Source: Akkermansia sp.
GTDB lineage: Bacteria; Verrucomicrobiota; Verrucomicrobiia; Verrucomicrobiales; Akkermansiaceae
Length of the DNA stretch: 64,000 nucleotides
Assembly (NCBI GenBank): GCA_022787425.1
Contig: JALFWB010000001.1
Location: forward strand, 1-64,000
Reading direction: 5' to 3'
Below the pieces are notes generated by a model. That model was not told the DNA's origin and made no database searches. It worked only from the letters and a program-made list of their open reading frames with translations. Both the position numbers and the translations under genes were made by a program. Every line of letters begins with the position of its first letter. Positions within the stretch are counted from its first letter, which is position 1. Below are positions 51,735-60,158 of the stretch, piece by piece.

Positions 51735-53402
51735 ATGCTGTCAGACAGAACCAAAGCCGGCATCGAACGTGCTCCGCACCGCAGCCTCATGCGGGCGACG
51801 GGCATGAGCGATGAAGATATAAACAAGCCCTTCATAGCGATCTGCAACTCGTTCAATGAAGTGATTCCGGGGCATGTTCACCTGAACAAGGTGGCAGAGC
51901 TCATCAAAGAAGAAGTGCGCCGCGCAGGCGGTACCCCCATCGAGTTCAATCTCATCGGCGTGTGTGATGGGATAGCAATGGCCCACCGAGGCATGAAGTT
52001 CTCCCTCGCGAGCCGTGAACTGATTGCCGACAGCGTAGAGACAATGCTCTCCGCCCATGCTTTCGATGCCTGCATCTGCATCCCGAACTGTGACAAAATC
52101 GTCCCCGGCATGGTAATGGGCGCGCTGCGCTGCAACATCCCGACCATCTTCTGCTCCGGCGGCCCGATGGCTGTGGGCAAGGGACGCAACGGAGAGGATC
52201 TGGACCTGAACAGCGTGTTCGAGGCCGTAGCGGCCTGCACCGCCGGCAAGATCAGCCCCGAGGAGCTGCACTACGTCGAGTGCCACGCCTGCCCCGGCGC
52301 GGGAAGCTGCTCCGGAATGTTCACCGCTAACTCCATGAACTGCCTGTGCGAGGTGCTGGGCTTGGCCCTGCCGGGCAACGGAACACTCTCCGCGCTCTCT
52401 GCGGAGCGCAAGGAGCTCTGGAAAGCCGCCGCGCGCCGCGCTGTGGAGATGGCTAAGCAAGGCGGCCCGCTGCCCCGCGACCTCATTACCGAGGCGAGCA
52501 TTGACAACGTCTTCACCTGCGACATGGCCATGGGCGGTTCCTCCAACACCGTGCTGCATACGCTGGCCTTCGCCGCAGAAGCCGGGCTGGACTACGACCT
52601 GCGCCGCATCGACGAAATCTCCAAGCGCACCCCGAACATCTGTAAAGTGGCCCCCAGCTCCCACTGGCACATGCACGATGTGCTCCGCGCCGGCGGCATC
52701 ATGACCATCCTCGCCGAGGTAAACCGCAAGCCCGGTCTGCTGCACACCGACACCCCCACCGTGAGCGGCAAGACACTGGGCGAGCAGATGGAAGGCCTGA
52801 GCTCGCAGGATGCCCGAGTGATCCGCCCGATTGAAAATGCTTACGCAGCTGACGGTGGACTGGCCGTTCTCTTCGGCAACTTGGCCGAACAGGGAGCCAT
52901 CGTCAAGAAGGCCGGCGTGTTGCCCGAGATGCTGGTACACCGCGGTCCGGCTGTTATCTTCGAGAGCCAGGAGGAAGCCTGCGCCGGCATTCTGGCAGAC
53001 AAAGTGAAAGCCGGCGACGTCGTTGTCATCCGTAACGAAGGTCCGAAGGGTGGCCCCGGCATGCAGGAGATGCTCGCCCCCACCAGTTACATCATGGGTA
53101 AAGGCTTGGGCAACAGCGTCGCCCTCATCACGGACGGACGCTTCTCCGGCGCCACGCACGGCGCCTGCATCGGCCACGTCTCCCCGGAGGCTGCGGAAGG
53201 CGGACTCATCGGCCTTCTGAAGGATGGGGACATCATCTCCATCGACATCCCGGCCCGCACGATGAACGTCGAGCTGAGCGACGGAGAGATAGCTGCCCGC
53301 CGCGCTGTATGGCAACCGACCATGCAGGAAATTGACAGTAAATGGCTGAAACGCTACCGCAAGCTGGCCACCAACGCCTCCAAGGGAGCCATCCTTTCAT
53401 AA
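51735..53402 (+). CDS. ilvD: Dihydroxy-acid dehydratase
   Basis: A 555-residue Fe-S dehydratase of Val, Ile and CoA-precursor synthesis (2,3-dihydroxy acids to 2-keto acids). Cluster and active-site segments: GVCDGIAMAHRGMKFSL, CIPNCDKIVPGMVMGALR, HACPGAGSCSGMFTANSMNCL, and C-terminal ITDGRFSGATHGACIGHVSPEA. Length is typical. The MFS transporter gene follows after 21 bases and is probably co-transcribed. Confidence 0.97.
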   Translation: MLSDRTKAGIERAPHRSLMRATGMSDEDINKPFIAICNSFNEVIPGHVHLNKVAELIKEEVRRAGGTPIEFNLIGVCDGIAMAHRGMKFSLASRELIADSVETMLSAHAFDACICIPNCDKIVPGMVMGALRCNIPTIFCSGGPMAVGKGRNGEDLDLNSVFEAVAACTAGKISPEELHYVECHACPGAGSCSGMFTANSMNCLCEVLGLALPGNGTLSALSAERKELWKAAARRAVEMAKQGGPLPRDLITEASIDNVFTCDMAMGGSSNTVLHTLAFAAEAGLDYDLRRIDEISKRTPNICKVAPSSHWHMHDVLRAGGIMTILAEVNRKPGLLHTDTPTVSGKTLGEQMEGLSSQDARVIRPIENAYAADGGLAVLFGNLAEQGAIVKKAGVLPEMLVHRGPAVIFESQEEACAGILADKVKAGDVVVIRNEGPKGGPGMQEMLAPTSYIMGKGLGNSVALITDGRFSGATHGACIGHVSPEAAEGGLIGLLKDGDIISIDIPARTMNVELSDGEIAARRAVWQPTMQEIDSKWLKRYRKLATNASKGAILS

Positions 53403-53423
53403 CCCACGACCACAGACGCGCTC

Positions 53424-54887
53424 ATGAACGACAAGAAACAGAATTTTCTGGTACGCTACTTCTCTGAGTTCGGCGTACTGAAGGACTGCGGGCAGAACTT
53501 TTGGCTGACCAACTTCATCCAGTTCTTCGACGGCCTGGCGTATTTCTCCATGATCAACATCTTTGTGTTGTTCCTGATTAAATACTGCGGCTTCAAAGAC
53601 GCGGACGCTGCCTTCTGGGTGGGCATGTACACCCTCTTCCTCTCCCTGTTTGTGTTTGCAGTCGGTACCATCTGCGACATCATCGGACTGAAACGCACCT
53701 ACCTCATCGGCTTCTCCATCCTCATCACGGGCCGATTGCTCTTGGGCTTCGGTACGGATTTGGGTACGTCTCTGTTCAACATGACGCACGAGAATACCCG
53801 CTTCATCGTGATGCTCGGCATCGGTATCATGTCCTTCGGTACGGCGTTCATGAGCCCGTGTATCAGCACCTCCATCCGGCGCTTCACGACCCTGCGATCA
53901 CGGCCCACGGGCTTCAATTTCTACTACCTCTTCATGAACATCGGTGCCATTCTGGCAGGTCTGGTAGTCATTGGGCCCCTGTTGAAGATCGACCCCGTGA
54001 AGGGCTTGTTCTGGATCATCAACTTCGGCACCTGCTGCAGCGCCATCGCGTTCATTTTCACCCGCTTTGTGGATGAAGACTTCTACGCCGTGCCGGAGGA
54101 GAAGCAGCAGAAGGGGCAGGCAGCCCGCCGCAGCCCGCTGGGGCTGATTCTGGAAGTTGCCCGTGAGCGTGCCTTCCAAAAACTCATCGTTTTCCTGGTG
54201 CTTACCCTCGGTGTTCGCTTGGTGTTCACGCTGCAATTCCTAGTCATGCCTCAGTACTACTCCCGAACGGTAGGCGAGGACTTCGACTTGGGTTTCATGA
54301 ACTCCATCAACCCCATCATCATCGTGTCGGGGCTCATCCTCATCATCCCCATCATCAATAAGTACTCCACCGTTAAGTTGATGATTTACGGTATGTCCAT
54401 TTCTGCTTTCTCGCTGGTGCTCATGGCTATACCGGCGGAGTGGTTCTTCGTGGTGCCGGGCATCAGCACCCTTCCGCAGGCCTACTTTGTAGCCATCACC
54501 CTGCAGATCATCGTCTTCGGCATCGGCGAGCTGCTCTTCTCCCCGCGCTTTACAGAGTATGTGGCGCGTGTGGCACCGAAGGATAAAGTGGCCTCGTACA
54601 TGTCTCTTTCCGCCCTGCCGATGTTCATCGCCAAGCCCATCAACGGCGTGGTCGGCGGTCTGCTGGTCACCTATTTCTGCTATGATGGCATTGCCGCCAA
54701 AATGGACACCGGGCATATCGGCTTCTGGGATTCGCCGGAGTTCATGTGGTCGATCTACTTAGTGATCGCCGTGATTTCGCCGCTGGCCATTATCCTGACC
54801 AAGGACAGCTTTGTCTCCGACCACCCGGAGGAAGACAGCGGCAGTACCCCCGCCGAGGAGGACAAGGAAACAACCGAGCAAGCATAA
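53424..54887 (+). CDS. MFS transporter (POT-like)
   Basis: A 487-residue membrane protein with about 12-14 hydrophobic helices. N-terminal FWLTNFIQFFDGLAYFSMINIFVLFL and a following GLKRTYLIGFSILITGRLLLG loop resemble the proton-coupled oligopeptide (POT/PTR) branch. NIGAILAGLVVIGPLL fits its helix 5. The cytoplasmic C-terminus is acidic (DHPEEDSGSTPAEEDKETTE). Substrate is not established; peptides or another small solute are possible. It lies in a row with ilvD and an ankyrin protein. Confidence 0.78.
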   Translation: MNDKKQNFLVRYFSEFGVLKDCGQNFWLTNFIQFFDGLAYFSMINIFVLFLIKYCGFKDADAAFWVGMYTLFLSLFVFAVGTICDIIGLKRTYLIGFSILITGRLLLGFGTDLGTSLFNMTHENTRFIVMLGIGIMSFGTAFMSPCISTSIRRFTTLRSRPTGFNFYYLFMNIGAILAGLVVIGPLLKIDPVKGLFWIINFGTCCSAIAFIFTRFVDEDFYAVPEEKQQKGQAARRSPLGLILEVARERAFQKLIVFLVLTLGVRLVFTLQFLVMPQYYSRTVGEDFDLGFMNSINPIIIVSGLILIIPIINKYSTVKLMIYGMSISAFSLVLMAIPAEWFFVVPGISTLPQAYFVAITLQIIVFGIGELLFSPRFTEYVARVAPKDKVASYMSLSALPMFIAKPINGVVGGLLVTYFCYDGIAAKMDTGHIGFWDSPEFMWSIYLVIAVISPLAIILTKDSFVSDHPEEDSGSTPAEEDKETTEQA

Positions 54888-54908
54888 CCACGAACCCTAC
54901 TTTTCACC

Positions 54909-56015
54909 ATGTCTGAAAATCAAAAGAGCGAGACGGAAGCCACGAGCGAGCAGAAACCGCAGTGGAATATCATCATCCGCGACATGATCATCCTGCTCGC
55001 GGTGATGGGAACCTTGGGCTGGCTCTGCAAGATGGCCATGAAGCCCTTTGAGGTACACAGCGATACGGATGCTCTCAATTCCCTCATCCTCAAGGGGAAG
55101 ATCACTCCAGATAACTCCGGTACTCTGCAGGACGAAGCCTTCGCCAAGGAGCTGTACGAGGATGCCTCCAAGTCCGACAAGGATAAGAAACGCACGCCCG
55201 AGGAACTGGCGAATTTTGTGAACAGCGCCGACCACAACATGCGCACCCCGCTGATGTGGGCGGCCTACAGCAACTTCAACGATCCGACCCCCGTGGATGG
55301 TGTCAAGCGCGTTAAAGATGATAAGGCAGAAGCACCGGTCCTCACCAAGGACGTGGACCGTCTGTTCTATCTGGAGAAGCTGCTGGCCATCAAGGGCATT
55401 GATATACAGGCCAAGGACAAAGACGGCTGGACGGCACTGCACTGGGCTGCTTGGAGCGGTATGCCCTTTGTGAGCATGGAGCTCATCAAGGCCGGGCTGG
55501 ACCCGGATCAGCCGGAAGGCAACGGTTACACTCCGCTGCAATTGGCAGCCATGCGCGGTAACGATCGCGTTGTGCAACTGCTGCTGGGCTACGGCTGCAA
55601 GGATACGGACGGCAAGGCCGCTGCCTTGGCTGCCAAACAGAAGGATGCTTACAACAAGCGCAACAGCAGCCTCTACGCGCTCATCTACTCAGAGTCCCGC
55701 TCTTTGAGCTACGCTACTACGGTCCGTTTGCTCACCGCTCCCCCTGCGGCTGATCGCGAGGCTACCGTGGCAGCGTGGGATAAGCTCCGCACGGATGCCT
55801 TGGCCGCAGCCCTGAAGAAGCGTAAGGACGATGCAGCTAAGGATGAGGAGCCCGCCGACGAGGAGGATAATGCTCTCGAGGCCATGAAACAGGCTACGGA
55901 GGCCCTCAAGACGGCCACCGAGGAGATGAAGAAGGCTGCTGCGGATATGCGCGCGGCTGCCGAGGCACTAAAACAGGCCCCCGCCGAGCCGCAGCCTGCC
56001 CCGGCAGAGCAGTAA
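54909..56015 (+). CDS. Membrane-anchored ankyrin-repeat protein
   Basis: A 368-residue protein with one N-terminal membrane helix (about 22-43, IIIRDMIILLAVMGTLGWLC), then ankyrin repeats: MRTPLMWAAYSNFND near 107-121, DGWTALHWAAWSGMPFVSMEL near 175-195, and GYTPLQLAAMRGNDRVVQLLL near 205-225. The last 70 residues are an Ala/Glu/Lys coiled-coil ending in Pro/Ala. Likely a protein-binding scaffold on the outer face of the inner membrane. Starts 21 bases after the MFS gene, and a terminator follows. Confidence 0.8.
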   Translation: MSENQKSETEATSEQKPQWNIIIRDMIILLAVMGTLGWLCKMAMKPFEVHSDTDALNSLILKGKITPDNSGTLQDEAFAKELYEDASKSDKDKKRTPEELANFVNSADHNMRTPLMWAAYSNFNDPTPVDGVKRVKDDKAEAPVLTKDVDRLFYLEKLLAIKGIDIQAKDKDGWTALHWAAWSGMPFVSMELIKAGLDPDQPEGNGYTPLQLAAMRGNDRVVQLLLGYGCKDTDGKAAALAAKQKDAYNKRNSSLYALIYSESRSLSYATTVRLLTAPPAADREATVAAWDKLRTDALAAALKKRKDDAAKDEEPADEEDNALEAMKQATEALKTATEEMKKAAADMRAAAEALKQAPAEPQPAPAEQ

Positions 56016-56042
56016 GCCTCCATTTCTGACAGCACACTTGCA

Positions 56043-56079
56043 GCGGGCAACGGACTTTCTCTGCCGTTGCCCGCCTTTT
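56043..56079 (+). terminator. Rho-independent terminator
   Basis: A perfect 11-bp stem (56043-56053 with 56064-56074) followed by C and four T. Confidence 0.85.
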
Positions 56080-56105
56080 ATGCCCCGGAATTCGCGGGTG
56101 CGGGA

Positions 56106-56134
56106 TTGACACCGCGCCCGCAGGGGTGTATAAT
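56106..56134 (+). promoter_or_regulatory. Promoter of kbl (full consensus)
   Basis: TTGACA at 56106-56111, exactly 17 bp, TATAAT at 56129-56134: a perfect sigma70 consensus. The leader is about 25 bases, without a Shine-Dalgarno sequence. Confidence 0.85.
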
Positions 56135-56166
56135 GCGGCGGGGTTTTGCAGACCCCCTGATTTTCT

Positions 56167-57366
56167 ATGTACAACGAAGAATTCAAGAATCGATTGGTAA
56201 CGGATCTGGAGGGGCTGAAGGCTGCCGGTCTGTTCAAGCAGGAGCGCTACATCGCCACCCCGCAGTTCTCTGAGGTGGGCCTGAAGGACGGCAGCCGTGT
56301 CATCAACATGTGCGCCAACAACTACTTGGGTCTCGCCAACCACCCCGAGCTCGAGAAGGCCGCCAAGGAGGCCATCGATAAGTGGGGCTTCGGTATGGCT
56401 TCCGTCCGCTTCATCTGCGGTACCCAGACCCTGCACCAGCAGTTGGAGGAGCGCCTCAGTGCTTTCCTCGGCACGGAGGACACCATCCTTTTCGGTTCCT
56501 GCTTCGATGCCAACGGCGGTCTCTTCGGGGCTCTGCTGGACAAGGAGGATGCCATCATCTCCGACTCGCTGAACCACGCTTCCATCATCGACGGCGTGCG
56601 TCTCTGCAAGGCTGCCCGTTATCGCTACGCTAACAACGATATGGCGGACCTAGAGGCTAAGCTGCAGGAGGCCAAGGCGGCCGGTGCCCGCACCATCATG
56701 ATTTCCACGGACGGTGTGTTCTCCATGGACGGCATCATCGCCTCGCTGGACAAGATCCACGCGCTGGCGGAGAAGTACGGTGCGCTGGTGCACTTCGATG
56801 AGTCGCACGCCACGGGTGTGCTCGGCAAGCGCGGCCGCGGTACGCATGAGCATTGCGGTCTCTTCGGCAAGGTGGACATCACCTCCGGTACCTTCGGCAA
56901 GGCTCTGGGCGGTGCTTCCGGCGGCTATGTTTCCGCCAAGAAAGAGATTGTTGACGTGCTGCGCCAGAAGGCTCGTCCGTACTTGTTCTCCAACTCCGTG
57001 ATGCCCGCCATCGCCGCCACCACCATCAAGGTGCTGGACATGCTGGAGGCCTCCACCGAGCTGACCGAGCGCGTGCAGAGCAACGCTGCCTACTTCCGCA
57101 AGGGCATGGAGCAGTGCGGCTTCAACCTCGCCGGTGCCGGTCACGCCATTGTGCCCGTCATGATCGGCGATGCCGCGCTCTCCCAGAAGATGAGCGCCCG
57201 CCTGCTCGAGCTCGGTGTGTACGCCATGGGCTTCTTCTACCCCGTGGTGCCCAAGAACCAGGCCCGCATCCGCACCCAGATCTCCGCGGCTCACACCACG
57301 GAGCAACTGGACCGCGCCATCGGGGCTTTCGCCCAAGCAGGCCGCGAGCTCGGTCTCATCAAGTAA
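56167..57366 (+). CDS. kbl: Glycine C-acetyltransferase (2-amino-3-ketobutyrate CoA ligase)
   Basis: A 399-residue PLP enzyme of the alpha-oxoamine synthase family that splits 2-amino-3-ketobutyrate with CoA into glycine and acetyl-CoA. Motifs: [48 protein letters not shown] and the Schiff-base Lys245 in [15 protein letters not shown]. The CANNYLG/FICGTQ pattern favours Kbl over 8-amino-7-oxononanoate synthase. Threonine dehydrogenase (tdh) is not adjacent. Confidence 0.93.
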   Translation: MYNEEFKNRLVTDLEGLKAAGLFKQERYIATPQFSEVGLKDGSRVINMCANNYLGLANHPELEKAAKEAIDKWGFGMASVRFICGTQTLHQQLEERLSAFLGTEDTILFGSCFDANGGLFGALLDKEDAIISDSLNHASIIDGVRLCKAARYRYANNDMADLEAKLQEAKAAGARTIMISTDGVFSMDGIIASLDKIHALAEKYGALVHFDESHATGVLGKRGRGTHEHCGLFGKVDITSGTFGKALGGASGGYVSAKKEIVDVLRQKARPYLFSNSVMPAIAATTIKVLDMLEASTELTERVQSNAAYFRKGMEQCGFNLAGAGHAIVPVMIGDAALSQKMSARLLELGVYAMGFFYPVVPKNQARIRTQISAAHTTEQLDRAIGAFAQAGRELGLIK

Positions 57367-57393
57367 AGGCCACCCGCCTATTTTTCCCGCCGT

Positions 57394-57424
57394 CCGCCCG
57401 GTTCCGCCGAGCGGGCGGTGTTGT
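57394..57424 (+). terminator. Hairpin after kbl, probable terminator
   Basis: A 7-bp GC stem (57394-57400 with 57412-57418) followed by tgttgtgt, a weak T-run. Confidence 0.5.
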
Positions 57425-57442
57425 GTATGCAGCAAAAAATAC

Positions 57443-57471
57443 TTGCGACGTGCTGTGCGGTGTGCTATAAC
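57443..57471 (+). promoter_or_regulatory. Promoter of M16 protease gene (leaderless)
   Basis: TTGCGA at 57443-57448, 17 bp, TATAAC at 57466-57471, seven bases before the ATG at 57479. Confidence 0.72.
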
Positions 57472-57478
57472 GTCCGGC

Positions 57479-59992
57479 ATGAATTATTCTTTCCGGTGTT
57501 GCCGTAACGGTCTGGAAACAGTGGTGACGGAGCAGCATGCTCTGCCGCTGGTATCGGTGCAGGTGTGGGTCAAGACGGGTTCGATGTACGAGGGGGTGCA
57601 TGCGGGGGCAGGTGTCTCTCACCTGCTGGAGCACATGGTTTTCAAGGGCTCGGGGGAGTATACGGGGACGGAACTCAATGAGCGCGTGTCTGCCTTGGGC
57701 GGGGAGTGGAATGCCTACACCACTTATGACCGCACCGTGTTCCATATTGACGGCCCGGCTGAGCATTGGAGGGATTTCCTGCACCTCTTGGTGCAGCTTG
57801 TGCTGCATCCTACTTTCCCTGAGGATGAGTTCGAGCGCGAGCGCGAGGTAATCCGCCGCGAAATGGCCATGTATAACGACGATCAGTTTGATGTCGCCTA
57901 CCAAGCCTTGTCGCAGACCTTGTATCATTGTTATCCCCTCCGTTATCCCGTCGTCGGTTATCGGGAACGTTTTGATGCCGTTACTTACTGCGACATGGTG
58001 CGCTATCACCGCGAAAACTATGTGCCGAGTAACATGTTCGTTTGCATCGGCGGTGATGTGGACCCGGAGGCTGTTTTTGCGGCCGTAGCGGAGGAGACCG
58101 CCGATGTGCCCGTAGGCATGCCCGCCCCGCGTGCGCCGCTGCCGAACGAGCCCCGCCAGTGGGGGCCGCGCCTCTTCCGCCGCGAATTTGCGCAGCCGAC
58201 CAGTACCCTGATGCTCGCTTGGCGCATTCCCTCTGCCGACCACCCGGATCGCGCTCCCTTGGCTCTGCTTCCGTATCTGCTCGGCGTCGGGCGCTGCGCT
58301 CTGCTCTACAGCCGTTTCCATGACACCCTGAGTATGGCGCACAGTGTATATGCCTACGTCATCGATGGCAGGGACCGGGAGGGGGCCATTGTGATAGAGG
58401 CCGACACCGACCGAGACACACGAGATGAGCTGCGGGATGCCATGCTGAACTACATCGCCGAGCTGACGGAAGCGGATTTGGCCGAGGGCTTGGAGCGAGC
58501 ACGCAAACAAATAGTGACCAAGCGTATCCGCAGACTTGCCACCGTGAAGGGACAGACCGATGACTTGGCCTACATGTGGCACCGTGGGCGCAACCCGAAG
58601 CTTGCGGAAGAATGGGACTCTGCCCTCGCGCGAGTGACAACGGCGGATTTGTTACGCGCTCTCCGTACCTACCTGCTTCCGGAGCGTCTGAGCGAGGTAA
58701 GTGTGGATCCCTTGGGCAGCAATCCGGCAGAGGCATCCGAGTCGCAGGCCGCCGAACTGAATCGCCCCACCGTGCATACGCTGCCCAACGGCCTGCGCCT
58801 GGTCACTCTCGTGGACCGTCGTCTGCCATTGCTGAACGCTGCGCTGACCGTCGAGGCCGGCTGTCGCACGGAGAACGCTGCTGATGCGGGTATCTCCGCA
58901 CTCCTCGCTGAGTGCATGCTGAAGGGCACAACTACCCGAAACGAGGCGCAGGTGGCCGCTGCGGCAGAAAACCTGGGCGGCAGCATTAACAGCACTTGCG
59001 GTAACAATACCCTCAGGCTTTCCGTTCAGGGGTTGAAGGAGGACACCGGAGCCCTGCTGGAGCTGCTGGCCGATGTGGCCCTGCACCCTACGCTGCCCGC
59101 TAAGGCTGTCGAGACCGAGAAGGAGTCCATGTTAGCCGATATAGCAGAGAACAAAGAGGAGCCTCTCGCCTGCGGGATACGCCGCATTCGCCGGCTCATG
59201 TTCGGCCCGGTCAGCTATGGCAACCACCCGGACGGCACGGAGGAGAGCGTCCGCAGTCTCACCCCTGCGGCTCTGGCCGCGCACCATGCCCGCCTGTTCT
59301 GCGGCGGCAATGCCGTACTGGCGGTCGTCGGCGACATCGACCCGGAGGCGGTGCAGCAACAGGTATGCGAGCTTTTCGCATCCATGCCCACCGGTACACT
59401 TTCCGGGCGCGTCAACACTCCTCCTCAACAGGCAGCGATGGAGTCCCTTTCGCTCGACAAGGAGCAGAGTGTTATTCTGATGGCCCTTCCCGATATGAAG
59501 TTTGGTTCCGAGGATGAGCCGTTGCAGGACATCTTCCGAGCTTGGTGCAATGATATGGCCGGTCCCCTCTACAAGGAGATCCGGGAGAAGCAGGGGCTGG
59601 TCTACTACGCTGCGGCGAGCGGTATTGCCGGCACGGATATGGGCTATCGCCTGTTCTATCTCGGCTGCTCCCCGGAGAAACAGGATGCTGCCCTCTCGAC
59701 CCTGCAACGCACCCTGGAGCAGATTTACCGCGATGGCATGCCGGCTGAGGCCTTGGAAAGCATGCGATCCGGATTGCTCGCCACACACCTGACCACCCTG
59801 CAATCCGCCTCCTCAATCTGCTCCGGTCTGGCCCTCGACGAGATCCTCGGCTTGGGTGCCGAACACACCTTCCGCATTCCCGAGCAACTCCGAGCCGTCA
59901 CCCTACCGCAGATGAACGCCTACATCCGCCGCCTCCTCTCCCCCGACGCCGTCCGCACCATCCTGACCGTGGAGGGAAAGAAGAGCGAATAA
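57479..59992 (+). CDS. M16 zinc protease with active and inactive halves fused
   Basis: An 837-residue protein. The first half (1-430) is an active M16 unit: inverted zinc motif HLLEH at 48-52 and the third ligand Glu128 in EREVIRREMAMYNDD. The second half (430-837) repeats the fold but has LLAECM in place of HxxEH, while keeping the Arg/Tyr pair segment REKQGLVYYAAASG near the end. Pitrilysin-like proteins use such a pair as a clamshell that degrades peptides; many bacteria encode the halves separately. No signal peptide is visible, so it is probably cytoplasmic. The start is fixed by the leaderless promoter. Confidence 0.9.
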   Translation: MNYSFRCCRNGLETVVTEQHALPLVSVQVWVKTGSMYEGVHAGAGVSHLLEHMVFKGSGEYTGTELNERVSALGGEWNAYTTYDRTVFHIDGPAEHWRDFLHLLVQLVLHPTFPEDEFEREREVIRREMAMYNDDQFDVAYQALSQTLYHCYPLRYPVVGYRERFDAVTYCDMVRYHRENYVPSNMFVCIGGDVDPEAVFAAVAEETADVPVGMPAPRAPLPNEPRQWGPRLFRREFAQPTSTLMLAWRIPSADHPDRAPLALLPYLLGVGRCALLYSRFHDTLSMAHSVYAYVIDGRDREGAIVIEADTDRDTRDELRDAMLNYIAELTEADLAEGLERARKQIVTKRIRRLATVKGQTDDLAYMWHRGRNPKLAEEWDSALARVTTADLLRALRTYLLPERLSEVSVDPLGSNPAEASESQAAELNRPTVHTLPNGLRLVTLVDRRLPLLNAALTVEAGCRTENAADAGISALLAECMLKGTTTRNEAQVAAAAENLGGSINSTCGNNTLRLSVQGLKEDTGALLELLADVALHPTLPAKAVETEKESMLADIAENKEEPLACGIRRIRRLMFGPVSYGNHPDGTEESVRSLTPAALAAHHARLFCGGNAVLAVVGDIDPEAVQQQVCELFASMPTGTLSGRVNTPPQQAAMESLSLDKEQSVILMALPDMKFGSEDEPLQDIFRAWCNDMAGPLYKEIREKQGLVYYAAASGIAGTDMGYRLFYLGCSPEKQDAALSTLQRTLEQIYRDGMPAEALESMRSGLLATHLTTLQSASSICSGLALDEILGLGAEHTFRIPEQLRAVTLPQMNAYIRRLLSPDAVRTILTVEGKKSE

Positions 59993-59997
59993 ATAAA

Positions 59998-60081
59998 GGG
60001 TGCCCTCAGGGGGAATCTGAAACTTGTGAAGTTTCACCTTGTTCTGAAACTTCACAAGTTTTCCCTGCTGCATGGGGCACC
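59998..60081. repeat. Large nested palindrome between M16 and M3 peptidase genes
   Basis: An 84-bp nested inverted repeat. Outer arms GGTGCCC (59999-60005) and GGGCACC (60075-60081) pair. An inner 17-bp perfect stem pairs 60020-60036 with 60045-60061 around an eight-base loop. Each inner arm is itself a dyad of the form TGAAACTTnnnAAGTTT (60018-60036 and 60045-60063), 27 bp centre to centre. It may end transcription of the M16 gene, although the T-run is short, or serve as a tandem operator for the oligopeptidase promoter at 60122. Confidence 0.7.
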
Positions 60082-60121
60082 TTGTCTTGTGTAAGAGAAT
60101 TCAATAAGCCGCGCCAGTTGC

Positions 60122-60150
60122 TTGACGCCGAGTCGCTGATTTGCTACAAT
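60122..60150 (+). promoter_or_regulatory. Promoter of M3 oligopeptidase gene (leaderless)
   Basis: TTGACG at 60122-60127, 17 bp, TACAAT at 60145-60150, eight bases before the ATG at 60159. Confidence 0.75.
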
Positions 60151-60158
60151 AGGGGCAT

